This document shows positions 52,961 through 62,061 of a DNA stretch of 64,000 nt, one piece after another (positions within the stretch are counted from its first letter, which is position 1; each line of letters opens with the position of its first letter). The stretch is from assembly GCF_031453555.1 (NCBI RefSeq), contig NZ_JAVIZM010000001.1:4347001-4411000 (forward strand), given 5' to 3'. Position numbers and translations under genes: made by a program. The stretch is from Bacillus sp. SLBN-46 (GTDB lineage Bacteria > Bacillota > Bacilli > Bacillales > Cytobacillaceae). The notes under the pieces were generated by a model. The model saw only the letters and a list, made by a program, of their open reading frames with translations, had not been told where the DNA came from and searched no databases.

Positions 52961-53356
52961 CTATTTTGCATTCGTATCGGGTTGATGAATTCCGAAAACA
53001 TTGCCTTCGGTATCAATATAGTATCCTTGCCACGCCATTCCAGGAAGGGCATATTTAGGCATGGCGACCTTGCCGCCATGTTCAAGAATTTTCGATTCTG
53101 TTAGATCGTAATTTTCTACTCCCATTGTACAAGCATATCCATTCATTGCTTGATTAGTTTCCGGCGGAGCACTTTGACGCTGCATCAAAGCACCATTAAT
53201 CCCTGGTTCATTTTCATCGCCAGTCACTGCTCCAAAATAAGGCATGCCCGCATACTCACTCCAATCCTGAAATGACCAACCGAATACCTCGCCATAAAAC
53301 TTTTTTGCCCTTTCCATTTCACTCACATGAATTTCAAAATGAACTAATCTTCCCAT
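52961..53356 (-). CDS. VOC family (glyoxalase-like) protein
   Basis: This encodes 131 residues. The betaalphabetabetabeta repeat begins VHFEIHVSEMERAKKFYGEVFGW and the second half ends WQGYYIDTEGNVFGIHQPD; His and Glu residues in these strands are the usual metal ligands. Substrate unknown. It precedes the MmcQ gene by 24 bases, probably one unit. Confidence 0.88.
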   Translation of the reverse strand: MGRLVHFEIHVSEMERAKKFYGEVFGWSFQDWSEYAGMPYFGAVTGDENEPGINGALMQRQSAPPETNQAMNGYACTMGVENYDLTESKILEHGGKVAMPKYALPGMAWQGYYIDTEGNVFGIHQPDTNAK

Positions 53357-53471
53357 AATGGCCTCCTATTTTTACAAGAATGAATTATTTCTAGGTTGCT
53401 TTTCAACTTAGTAGATTCTCTCAGACTTCTCTATTATAGGATATTTTATAGAAAATAATTCCGTCAATATT

Positions 53472-53930
53472 AAAAAAAGGCAGTTTCCTCCTTTGAAATA
53501 AAGGGTTCCGTTTTGAGGTACTTTTCTTAAAATACGTGCCGAAGTGACAGTAAATAAGATGTTCTGTCCTTAATCAAGTAACCAGCAAAAGATAAAATAA
53601 GCGGAGATTTTCCGGTTAACTACAGAAGGGAGCTCGTTTCGGAGAAAATAAGGGGAGATTTTCCGGTTATGCAAAGAAAAATCTCTCATTTTCGATTTTT
53701 TTGAGTAAATAGGAGGAATTTCTCCGTCTATTTAAGCCTGTTTTAATAATAATTACTAAATAAACGGAATTTTTCCGTCTATTTATCAGCTCGGATGTTC
53801 GTAGAAACCTTGATAAATAAAGAAAAAGACGTATGCCAATTCATACGTCAATTCTTGTGTCTTTTAATAAGTAAGCACCCGAAAACGGAACCCTTTACCC
53901 TTTGAGAAGGGGACTGCCTTTTTTGCGTTT
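53472..53930. repeat. Second inverted-repeat element with four internal palindromes
   Basis: Ends 53472-53520 and about 53880-53930 are imperfect inverted copies (A7-GGCAGTTTCCTCC... against A6-GGCAGTCCCCTTCTC...), both carrying AAAGGGTTCCGTTTT. Four palindromes of the type ATAAGCGGAGATTTTCCGG start near 53601, 53652, 53712 and 53764 (spacings 51, 60, 52). The plan equals that of the element at 29154. No coding sequence is seen in it. It starts right after the MMPL gene stop. Confidence 0.75.
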
Positions 53931-56900
53931 TACACTATTTTTTCCTCAAAACTTACAGTCTCTTCTCTTTTTCTAGAAAATACATTTGCTAGAGCTTCTG
54001 GAAGAGCCATCAATGCCGGAACAAAGATAGGAAGCAGGATAAAACAAAGGATGACCAGACCGGCAATAACAGCTATGGCCAGTTCTGATAAAAGGATGAT
54101 ACCCGAAGGCATCAGTGTGGCAAAGGTGCCGCCAAGGATGATCACTGCTGCTATAATCACACCGCCTATTTGCTTTGAAGCCAACACGATTGCCTCTTTA
54201 GCCGGTAATTGTGGATATTCCTTAAACCTCATCATTAAGAATATACTATAGTCTACTCCTAAGGCGACAATGATGATAAAGGAGAAGAATGGTACGAAAG
54301 AAGAAATACCTTCAAGCCCCTTCAAATCTATGAAAATATAATTTATAAGGAACATCGCCGCATAGTATGCCCCAACAAGGGATGCAGTAATGAAAACCGG
54401 TGTCCAGAAAGATCTTATAACAAAGAACAGTACTAGCAATACTCCGATAATGACGATTGTCGTTGTTTTATTTAGATCTCTGGTCAATACATTATTCATA
54501 TCGTTTGTTGTCGCACTTGGTCCAGAAGTTCCACTCTTTGCATCTGATAGAGCGGTGCCTTTAAGTCCATCTGAAACTGTTTGATTGATTTTGTCTACGG
54601 TTTTTAATGCACTCTCTGAATATGGATCATCATTCAGAACCACCATGAATTTAGTGATTTTTCTATCTTCGGACATGAATGTGTCAAAGGATCTTTTAAA
54701 GTCCTTATTAGTCAACGCTTCCTTTGGAATAAAGAAAGTTTTATTCGTATTCAGCTGCGTTAAGTAACCATTCGTTTGTCCCAGACCGTCAGAGATTTGC
54801 TTTAAGCCGTTGTTTACATCTGATAGCTTTTCGCCAAAAACGCTGAAACCATTGAGGCCGTCTGCAAGCTGCTGCTGACCAGATTTCATTTGGCCCAATC
54901 CACTTGTTACATTATTCATATTGGTTACGATGGTGCCGATTCCTGAGGATGCCTGACCAAGTCCAGATTCAAGTTTTTTCAACCCATCTGCTATTTGCGA
55001 TAAGCCGCTGCTCATGGCGCCAAGATTTTTATTAGCTGTCCCAAAACCAGCAGTTACTGCATTATAATTAGCATTTAATACTTGAATTCCTTCAGGTGTG
55101 ATTTGAATTAATGATGCTGATGTCTCATCAATTTTCCTCTTCAAATCTACATAGTTTTTATCACTTTGAGACTCTCCATAACTGCTCCCTAATGCCATTA
55201 CCAAAGATTGCATTTCCGACAACTCCGCTTTTACCCTTAAAAGCTCTTGAGCGGCATATTGATAACTAGAGCCCATCTCAGCATATCCAGACTGCATCTT
55301 CCCATAATTTTCAGCTAACAAACCAACACCGTTGCTCATCTTTGAGAGATTTGTTTCAATGGTAGCCATACCGTTAGTGATAGTCTTTGAACTACTTGAC
55401 CCATCATTTATACCGGTTTGGATTTGCTTCAAACCATTGGTTAAGGCAGCCATACCATCTTGAAGCTTTGCCGTGCCGTCAACCATTTGACTGACTTTGG
55501 AAAAGTCAGCAGAACCGAACCCTTCTTGTGCTTCTTTCAATCCATCATGGATTTGATCCACACCACCTTGCGTTTGGGACAAGCCATCCGTAACAGCCCC
55601 CATTTGATTATCGACATAAAAACCGTCAATTGGTTTCCCTTGGGGTTGAGTGATGGAAGAAACCTGCTTCACTCCCTTAAGACTTTTCAATCTTTCAGTT
55701 ATGTTATCAATGACTGCAAGAGAGTCATTATTATCAAGTGCCTTGCCAGTTTCGATGACAACAGTCGCAGGCATCGCCTGGCCTTTACCAAAGTGATCCG
55801 ATACCAAATTTATCGCTTTTGAAGAAGGGTATTTATCTCCAAGTTCTCCAACGGTATCAAAGTTAAGCTTTTCCTGATGGAAATACACCATTGGTCCGAG
55901 TATCAAAAGTATGATGACTATAGATATAATAGGATGCTTAACAGCATAGGAGGATGTTTTCCCCCAAAACTTGTTTTCCTTATGACCAATTACATTCTTA
56001 GATGGCCAAAAAAGTTTTTTACCTAATACCTTCATGACAAATGGCGTTAAAGTCAATATTTGAAGTAACAATATGGTTACCCCAATTACAACCACAACAC
56101 CTGATCGATAGATTGGAGATTCGGCAAAAATGAGCGCAAGGAAAGCAATAAATACAGTGAGTATGCTGTATGCAATTGTTTTACCTGCCGTTTTATAAGT
56201 GTTTACGATTGAATCCTCAATCGAATGTCCATGGGATAATTCTTCCTTAAATCGGTTAAATAGAAGGATGTTATAATCCGTACCAATCCCAAAAAGGATA
56301 AGGACCAAGAGCATTTGGGTAAGACTGGTTATTGGAAATCCTGCTTTATCAATTAATTGAGCTGCAATTCCCATGGAAACAAGGTAAGAAAAAGCTACAG
56401 CCACTAAGGAAATCAAAGGTGTAACGACTGACCTAAATGCAATGATAAGGACTACTAAAATAAAGATAACGGTTAATGCCGCACTCTTTTCGACACCTGC
56501 CTGAGATGCCTTCAGATAATCATTATTGATAAAGTCTTCACCGCTAAGATAGTATTCAACAGGTACATGATTCAATTTGCTTTCAATTTGTTTTTGGATA
56601 TCATCTATTTCTCGCCCTCTTTTATCCAGCTTATAGCTTACCATAAGTGTCGTACCATCTTTAGATACTAGAGAGCTTTTGGCTTCTGGGATACTGAAGG
56701 GATCCATGATGTTAGCAATACCAAGCTCTGAGCTGCTATCACGAATGTTTTCTACCGCATCACCGATTTTCTCCATTTCATCATCTAATAGTTTATTTTT
56801 ATCGTAAAAAACGATAAGGTTGTTCGTCCCTTTCGTTGTATCCATCTTTTTTAAGATACGATCTGCCATTACGGAAGGACTGTCATTACTCGTTCCCTGC

Positions 56901-57013
56901 TGCCCTTTTTGCCGTAATATGGCATTGATGTCTGGTTGTATGACTGTAAGCACGATCGTCGCAACCAACCATATGGAAAATATGGCCCAGCGGCCTTTAA
57001 TAATCTGTCTCAC
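53930..57013 (-). CDS. MMPL/RND family exporter
   Basis: This encodes 1027 residues with about 12 membrane helices in two MMPL halves (FGIGTDYNILLFNRFKEEL and ALGVDYSIFLMMRFKEYP carry the conserved GxDY motif). The second extracytoplasmic loop is very long and made of Gly-rich short repeats such as GLSQIADGLKKLESGLGQ, likely a helical bundle. It resembles YdgH/YdfJ of B. subtilis; substrate (lipid or drug) unknown. The MarR gene 26 bases upstream is likely its regulator. Confidence 0.92.
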   Translation of the reverse strand: MRQIIKGRWAIFSIWLVATIVLTVIQPDINAILRQKGQQGTSNDSPSVMADRILKKMDTTKGTNNLIVFYDKNKLLDDEMEKIGDAVENIRDSSSELGIANIMDPFSIPEAKSSLVSKDGTTLMVSYKLDKRGREIDDIQKQIESKLNHVPVEYYLSGEDFINNDYLKASQAGVEKSAALTVIFILVVLIIAFRSVVTPLISLVAVAFSYLVSMGIAAQLIDKAGFPITSLTQMLLVLILFGIGTDYNILLFNRFKEELSHGHSIEDSIVNTYKTAGKTIAYSILTVFIAFLALIFAESPIYRSGVVVVIGVTILLLQILTLTPFVMKVLGKKLFWPSKNVIGHKENKFWGKTSSYAVKHPIISIVIILLILGPMVYFHQEKLNFDTVGELGDKYPSSKAINLVSDHFGKGQAMPATVVIETGKALDNNDSLAVIDNITERLKSLKGVKQVSSITQPQGKPIDGFYVDNQMGAVTDGLSQTQGGVDQIHDGLKEAQEGFGSADFSKVSQMVDGTAKLQDGMAALTNGLKQIQTGINDGSSSSKTITNGMATIETNLSKMSNGVGLLAENYGKMQSGYAEMGSSYQYAAQELLRVKAELSEMQSLVMALGSSYGESQSDKNYVDLKRKIDETSASLIQITPEGIQVLNANYNAVTAGFGTANKNLGAMSSGLSQIADGLKKLESGLGQASSGIGTIVTNMNNVTSGLGQMKSGQQQLADGLNGFSVFGEKLSDVNNGLKQISDGLGQTNGYLTQLNTNKTFFIPKEALTNKDFKRSFDTFMSEDRKITKFMVVLNDDPYSESALKTVDKINQTVSDGLKGTALSDAKSGTSGPSATTNDMNNVLTRDLNKTTTIVIIGVLLVLFFVIRSFWTPVFITASLVGAYYAAMFLINYIFIDLKGLEGISSFVPFFSFIIIVALGVDYSIFLMMRFKEYPQLPAKEAIVLASKQIGGVIIAAVIILGGTFATLMPSGIILLSELAIAVIAGLVILCFILLPIFVPALMALPEALANVFSRKREETVSFEEKIV

Positions 57014-57039
57014 CTTGAATCCTCCGTTATTGTAGAAAT

Positions 57040-57537
57040 TTATTTTGTTTTTTCTTGAAAGTACAAAACATCAAAGAATTCATGATTATCCATTCCCTCT
57101 GTCTCCATTTTTTCCTTAACAGCCGAAACCAATAATCTCATACCCTCCTCAACAATCTCCTGTTCGTTTGGGTTTAATAGACTTAAGACATCTCCTAGTG
57201 ACTTATTTGCGATATCCGTTATGTCCTCATTGATTCCTTTTGATAATTCGTTGGAAAGTGAAATCTCCACAGAACGTTTATCATTAGGGTTAGGCGTTTT
57301 CACTAGAAGCCCTTTTGAAGTAAGTCGTTCAACGATATCTGAAACCGTACTTTGGGTCATTTTTAGGTTTTGAGAAAGATGTTTAATACTGATTTTTTTA
57401 TGAGCAAACACTTCGCCTATTACTCTTGCTTGAGGGATAGTGACACCACGCTCTTCGGAATGTTTCTGAAGACTTTTCATCATATAACTTTGTAATAGAT
57501 CTATAGATTCCCGAATAAAAATGGCTTTTTCCACCAT
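57040..57537 (-). CDS. MarR family regulator
   Basis: This encodes 165 residues. The winged helix reads ISIKHLSQNLKMTQSTVSDIVERLTSKGLL with the wing NPNDKRSVEISL. It probably represses itself and the MMPL exporter behind it. AAGGTGG precedes the ATG. A perfect 17-bp palindrome and promoter lie immediately upstream. Confidence 0.92.
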   Translation of the reverse strand: MVEKAIFIRESIDLLQSYMMKSLQKHSEERGVTIPQARVIGEVFAHKKISIKHLSQNLKMTQSTVSDIVERLTSKGLLVKTPNPNDKRSVEISLSNELSKGINEDITDIANKSLGDVLSLLNPNEQEIVEEGMRLLVSAVKEKMETEGMDNHEFFDVLYFQEKTK

Positions 57538-57551
57538 TTACCAACCACCTT

Positions 57552-57600
57552 CCCAAAAAAATAGCACACGATGTATCCCATAAGATACATCGTGTGCTAT
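57552..57600 (-). promoter_or_regulatory. Palindrome at the marR transcription start, terminator-shaped
   Basis: Perfect 17-bp arms ATAGCACACGATGTATC (57561-57577 and 57584-57600) with a 6-base loop, followed on the minus strand by seven Ts. It coincides with the predicted start of the marR transcript. It can be an operator for MarR, an attenuator, or the terminator of the gene at 57673. Confidence 0.65.
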
Positions 57601-57602
57601 CT

Positions 57603-57631
57603 ATCGTAAAATTTTATAACTTATTTGTCAA
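57603..57631 (-). promoter_or_regulatory. Promoter of the marR-MMPL unit
   Basis: On the minus strand TTGACA (57626-57631) and TACGAT (57603-57608) are 17 bases apart. Confidence 0.65.
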
Positions 57632-57672
57632 TTAAAAGGTTTCCCTAAGGATCAAGCACCATGGGTTTGCGA

Positions 57673-58065
57673 TTAACTTAGAATTATTTCTTTTGCTTTT
57701 TCCTTCATTTCCTTAAATCGTTCATTTAATAGGTTTAGAATCGTGCAGTCGGCCGTAAAATGCATAACGATGGTCTGTATCTCACGTTTATTGAATTTGC
57801 CACGTTCATGAATTTTATATCCTCTGCCATTAAGCTTAAACCTAATCATAAAACTGTCAGCTTTCTTTTCTTCTCTCGGGTAGACTTGTAGAAAATGAAG
57901 AACTGCCTCTTGGCATGTACAATCGGGATTCATACAATATGAGTCAGCGACCAAAAATAGCTTCCCCATACAATCTAAGGGAAAAAAATCGTTGTCTTGA
58001 TTGGGGAAAACCTCTGAATAACAAACTGTGACCCCTTGAGCAATTTTACTCAGAACTGCATTCAT
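57673..58065 (-). CDS. Hypothetical protein with Cys motif
   Basis: This encodes 130 residues. A CMNPDCTCQEAV segment (Cys-x4-Cys-x-Cys) may bind zinc; the C-terminus is a charged helix (NERFKEMKEKAKEI). ATG 58065 has AAAGGAG upstream; the longer frame overlaps this site. Family not recognised. The palindrome at 57561 may serve as its terminator. Confidence 0.65.
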   Translation of the reverse strand: MNAVLSKIAQGVTVCYSEVFPNQDNDFFPLDCMGKLFLVADSYCMNPDCTCQEAVLHFLQVYPREEKKADSFMIRFKLNGRGYKIHERGKFNKREIQTIVMHFTADCTILNLLNERFKEMKEKAKEIILS

Positions 58066-58265
58066 ACTACCGCTCCTTTTTTCATTCGGATTTAACGGCA
58101 ACTTTCCCATTTATTCTAGTTATTAAATGTATATATTCTTTTCATCACTTTAGTTAGGAAGTTAATATAAGACGGCATGATTGTGGATTTAAAATGGTGA
58201 AAATCAAAGGGGAAGATTGCAGGTTTACTAGAATAGAATAGAATCGAATTTACGAAAATATCAAT

Positions 58266-58577
58266 TTAACCAAAATACACTTTTACACTCTCTTCTTTTT
58301 TTGCAGTTTCTAAACAGTTTTGTATAAAATCTAGGATTTGTTTTAGATCCCAATTTTGAGAATCACCTTTTTTATATAATTGCTTGTACTCATTCAAAGC
58401 CTTTTCAATTTGTTGTATGGAGAAGGTAGACCAGTCTCCTGACCCACTAACTCCTGCATAGTATTTATCGGCCTCAAGTAAGCTGTACAGTATCGTAGCA
58501 TTATAATTCCCCATGCTAAAACGCGCATAAGCAATTTCTTTTCCTGCCTTATTGACTCCATAAATATCGTGACCCAT
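58266..58577 (-). CDS. Conserved-looking hypothetical protein
   Basis: This encodes 103 residues, starting MGHDIYGVNKAGKEIAYARFS, with YYAGVSGSGDWSTFS and a C-terminal helix LKQILDFIQNCLETAKK. I have the impression of related proteins in other Bacillus genomes but no function. GGAGGA lies upstream of the ATG. The gap from 58066 to 58265 shows nothing else. Confidence 0.65.
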   Translation of the reverse strand: MGHDIYGVNKAGKEIAYARFSMGNYNATILYSLLEADKYYAGVSGSGDWSTFSIQQIEKALNEYKQLYKKGDSQNWDLKQILDFIQNCLETAKKEESVKVYFG

Positions 58578-58925
58578 TATTTATCCTCCTTCAAAATAAA
58601 AAATACCAGAAAGTGTAGTGGCAATGGAATCTTTTAAAATATAATAAGTAGCTACTTTGTTTATCACTCCTTTCAGTTTTTTATTAAAATATTTTTAGTT
58701 GAAAAGGTGTTTTGGTAGAAAAATGTGAAGATTCAATTAGGAGGTTATTTAGAAAGGTTGGTATAATTCACTAGTTTTTTTGTTTTCATTCTTTAAGGGT
58801 TTCATGTATGCAAGGGGTTAAAAAATTGTGGGTAAGCGCTAGAGGCAAAGTGAAGTTTTCAATATAATAATTTCATGAACCGATAAGCTTGTCAATAACC
58901 TATGATTCGACAAATTTCGAGTGTT

Positions 58926-59021
58926 TGCCAAGGGATGCCACAGGGGCGGTACTTTGGGCTTTGCAAGGTCTTCCTCATTATCAGTAAGCCAGCAGAACCG
59001 TCCCCTAGGCTCCCCTAGGCA
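58926..59021. repeat. Imperfect 36-bp inverted repeat after the GH16 gene
   Basis: TGCCAAGGGATGCCACAGGG (58926 on) is repeated in inverted form ending at 59021 (TGCCTAGGGGAGCCTAGGGG on the minus strand), about 70 percent identical over 36 bases, including GGGGCGGT / ACCGTCCCC. It lies one base beyond the GH16 stop and may end its transcript. The remaining part of the gap (58578-58925) has no clear feature. Confidence 0.5.
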
Positions 59022-59022
59022 C

Positions 59023-61965
59023 TTAATTTTTACTAATATTTATGTTATCCAAGTACACAGTGGTAGCTGCATTTCCACCGGTGATGTTTCCTAGTTCGAA
59101 AACAATTTTTCCATCAGAAAAGGTGTCTTCAGTCATTGTAAAGGTAAAGCTGTACCGCTTTATCTCGCTTGTTAAATCAAAGGTTTGAGTTGGAGCATAG
59201 GAAATAAACCATGGATCAGATGTGAGTTCTTTTCCAATATTGATGTTCATTTTTCTAGCTATATCAGCACTTGCATCAAACTCAACCGTATAACTTGCTC
59301 CTTTCTCAAATAACAAGTCCTTCTGAAAAACTTGAGGCGAATAGCTTGCCCCCCCAACCTGTGTAATATCAACCTTTAATTTACCATTTTCAGAGGTCAT
59401 AGTACCTCCAGCATAACCGCTCCACTGGTCACCCCACCAGGCAGACCAATCATCTGTACCTTGATCGAAGGTTCCATTATCAATTCCAGCAGTTTTTGTC
59501 GTTTCTGGAACAGGAGGCTCCATCCCCTTAACTTTAAGAACGACATTATCAATAAATACATCATGGGTACCTAATGGTGAACTAGATGATTTTCCTAGTT
59601 GGAATTTAATCGCAGTTAAATCATCTGTCGGCATTTTTAATTCAAATGTATACGACTGCATTTGATCTGTAAGTGCTGCCTTTTGATCAAAATATCGATT
59701 GTATTGAGCATTCTCAACCGTTACCTCGATATCTCTTGGCTTGGTAGAACGAGCATCAAAGGACACTTCATACGTTACTCCCTTTGCCAGGCTCATGTTT
59801 TCCTGTTGAAGCAAAACACTCCACGTTTCATTACCTTCATTTCCAATAGCCACTTTTGCCTCGCCATTATCGGCAGTAATTTGTGCACTTGCATCATAAT
59901 GAATATAATTGCTCCAAGTATTTAGCCCATCATTAAAGCTTCCATTTTTAAGAGGGAATAAATCTATATTGCCATAATCCACATCATCGGAGGTCTTAAT
60001 TAATCTTACATCATCTAGATAAACATCCGCAGTTTGCCCTCCAAAGTTAAAAACAAATTGGCCATTCTCATCTGTTACGGTGTCAGGCATCGTAAAAGCG
60101 ACTGTTTTTTCTTCCATAATAGGTGTAAGTTCTATGGTCTGTGGACCGGAAAAGCTTGTTTTCCCGTCTTGACTCCTAAAATCTACTTGGATGGTCCTCG
60201 GTTGATCCGCTCTTGCTTTAAAGGTTGCTTTATAGTCATTTCCTTTTACAAAGTACATTCCTTTCTGGTTAACCTGTACGGCATTGGGATTTGCACCGCC
60301 ATCCTGAGTGGAAACATGTAATTCCCGGGTTGCCTCATTCACCGAGACGTTTGCTGAAGCACCTGCCGTTACAAAATTCCAATAAGTCATTCGATCCATA
60401 CTGCCTTGGTCAAACGTCCCATTATAGACATGATTTCCATCTGGAAGCGGCTGTTTCGCGGCATCATAATCTTCAGGTAATCCTGTAATATCTTCCACAC
60501 GAACATTTCCGATCCATACAGGGCTTGTCCCATTTCCACCTAAGTTAAACTCAAGTCTAGATTCAAGATCTGTTTCATTTAACATATCAAACGTAAATCC
60601 ATAGGTTTGAACTTGGTCACTAAGCATAAAGGTTTCTTCATTGGAATATTTGGCCCATCCTCTTGAAGCCCCAGCTCCAACCTTAACCATCATATTTCGG
60701 GCAGTTGCAGATTTCGCATCAAAACTTACTTTATACTTTCCACCCTTGCCAAGTGAAAGGTTTTGAATCTGCTGTAGGGAATACAACTGCGTCCCAGGAT
60801 TATCAATCGTAATTTTTGAAAAATTAACCCCATTTATTGTGTCCTTACTAACTGAGCCTGAACCACCGAAATCCGGTAGATGGACAAAATTCCAATAAAG
60901 CGGATTCAAATCAATATCCGACTGCGCAATGTCTGTAACTGGTTGTTCGTATTGATTATCATAGATTAAATTGCCATCTGCTAAAGGTTGTTTTGCATTA
61001 TCAGGTAAAACAACTGGCTCTAGAGCAGGTTCAACTGGTTCACGGTAATCTCTCTTCTTCAAATCATATACACGGACATAATCAATCTCCATTTGGCTTG
61101 GAAATTTGGTCGTGGCATCAGGATCGCCATCAAAATTACCACCCACTGCGAGGTTCATAATTAAGTAAAATTCCTGGTCAAATGGTGCTGGGAAGGAATA
61201 TTTTGCTGCATTATCTTTTCCTTTGGAGTACCATTTATTTTGAGTTTCATATAGCTCTCCATCCACATACCATCGAATTTCTCCCGGCTCCCATTCCAGC
61301 GCATACGTATGCCACTTATCTACTCCTCTTTGTTTTGGCAATGTATATTCCTTACCGATAAATTTGTTATTTGGCCAACTCTCCCCGTAATGGATCGTTC
61401 CAGCCACCGTATTTGGTCTGCTTCCCCAGCCCTCGGCAATGTCAATCTCTCCTGAAGCAGCCCAAGACCCATATTTATCATCTTCTGGTAGCATCCAAAT
61501 CGCTGGCCATAGACCTTTACCAGTTGGCAGCTTTGCTTTTATTTCATAGCGTCCATACTTTTTACTGTAAAGGTTTTTTGTTTTTAACTTCGCTGATGTA
61601 TATTCGTATGTGCCTAATTCGTCCGATACCTGCTCTTTTTTTGCTTTAATCACGAGCTTGCCGTCTTTTACATAGGAGTTTTCTTTAGAATCCGTATAAT
61701 ATTCCTTTTCATTGTTACCCCAGCCAGGCGTAATTGCCTTTCCTTCGCTATCTTTCATCCAGTTCCCAATATCATAGCCCCATTTGGTGTGATCAATCTC
61801 TGTTCCATCAAATTCATCAGACCAAACAAGAGACCATTCAGATTTGTTCGAGTGGTTCAGCTCAACCTTCTCATTTTGTGATAGCTTACTGCTTGCTTCA
61901 GCTGCCAATAGGTTTCCCGGTATAAGCAGCATCGCACTCATAATAATCGCTAATTTTTTCTTCAA
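59023..61965 (-). CDS. Secreted GH16 beta-glucanase with four CBM_4_9 modules
   Basis: This encodes 980 residues. Signal peptide about 1-25; GH16 domain about 45-305 with the catalytic ExDxxE in SGEIDIAEGWG and WHTYALEWEPGEIRWYVDG, typical of laminarinases (endo-beta-1,3-glucanases). Then four similar beta-sandwich modules (about 350-490, 510-655, 670-815, 830-980), each with YxVSFDA-like and FxLG-like strands, as in CBM4/9. TTG start with GGAGGG upstream. GH30 and a phosphorylase gene precede it. Confidence 0.92.
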   Translation of the reverse strand: MKKKLAIIMSAMLLIPGNLLAAEASSKLSQNEKVELNHSNKSEWSLVWSDEFDGTEIDHTKWGYDIGNWMKDSEGKAITPGWGNNEKEYYTDSKENSYVKDGKLVIKAKKEQVSDELGTYEYTSAKLKTKNLYSKKYGRYEIKAKLPTGKGLWPAIWMLPEDDKYGSWAASGEIDIAEGWGSRPNTVAGTIHYGESWPNNKFIGKEYTLPKQRGVDKWHTYALEWEPGEIRWYVDGELYETQNKWYSKGKDNAAKYSFPAPFDQEFYLIMNLAVGGNFDGDPDATTKFPSQMEIDYVRVYDLKKRDYREPVEPALEPVVLPDNAKQPLADGNLIYDNQYEQPVTDIAQSDIDLNPLYWNFVHLPDFGGSGSVSKDTINGVNFSKITIDNPGTQLYSLQQIQNLSLGKGGKYKVSFDAKSATARNMMVKVGAGASRGWAKYSNEETFMLSDQVQTYGFTFDMLNETDLESRLEFNLGGNGTSPVWIGNVRVEDITGLPEDYDAAKQPLPDGNHVYNGTFDQGSMDRMTYWNFVTAGASANVSVNEATRELHVSTQDGGANPNAVQVNQKGMYFVKGNDYKATFKARADQPRTIQVDFRSQDGKTSFSGPQTIELTPIMEEKTVAFTMPDTVTDENGQFVFNFGGQTADVYLDDVRLIKTSDDVDYGNIDLFPLKNGSFNDGLNTWSNYIHYDASAQITADNGEAKVAIGNEGNETWSVLLQQENMSLAKGVTYEVSFDARSTKPRDIEVTVENAQYNRYFDQKAALTDQMQSYTFELKMPTDDLTAIKFQLGKSSSSPLGTHDVFIDNVVLKVKGMEPPVPETTKTAGIDNGTFDQGTDDWSAWWGDQWSGYAGGTMTSENGKLKVDITQVGGASYSPQVFQKDLLFEKGASYTVEFDASADIARKMNINIGKELTSDPWFISYAPTQTFDLTSEIKRYSFTFTMTEDTFSDGKIVFELGNITGGNAATTVYLDNINISKN

Positions 61966-62061
61966 CCCTTTCCCTCCTTTAATATTCTTATGGATTATAA
62001 AGTTTAGTTATTTACTCTATCACCTCCCTTGTGAACAATCTGTAATTTAATAAATTCTTAT

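Noticed and set aside
58578..58670. Minus-strand 28-codon frame ending in GGAGGATAA just above the gene at 58577
   Set aside because: The only GTG start overlaps its own Shine-Dalgarno sequence; it could be a leader peptide but support is too thin.
59662..61925. Plus-strand frames opposite the GH16 gene
   Set aside because: Antisense to a clear glycoside hydrolase with repeated modules; no independent evidence.
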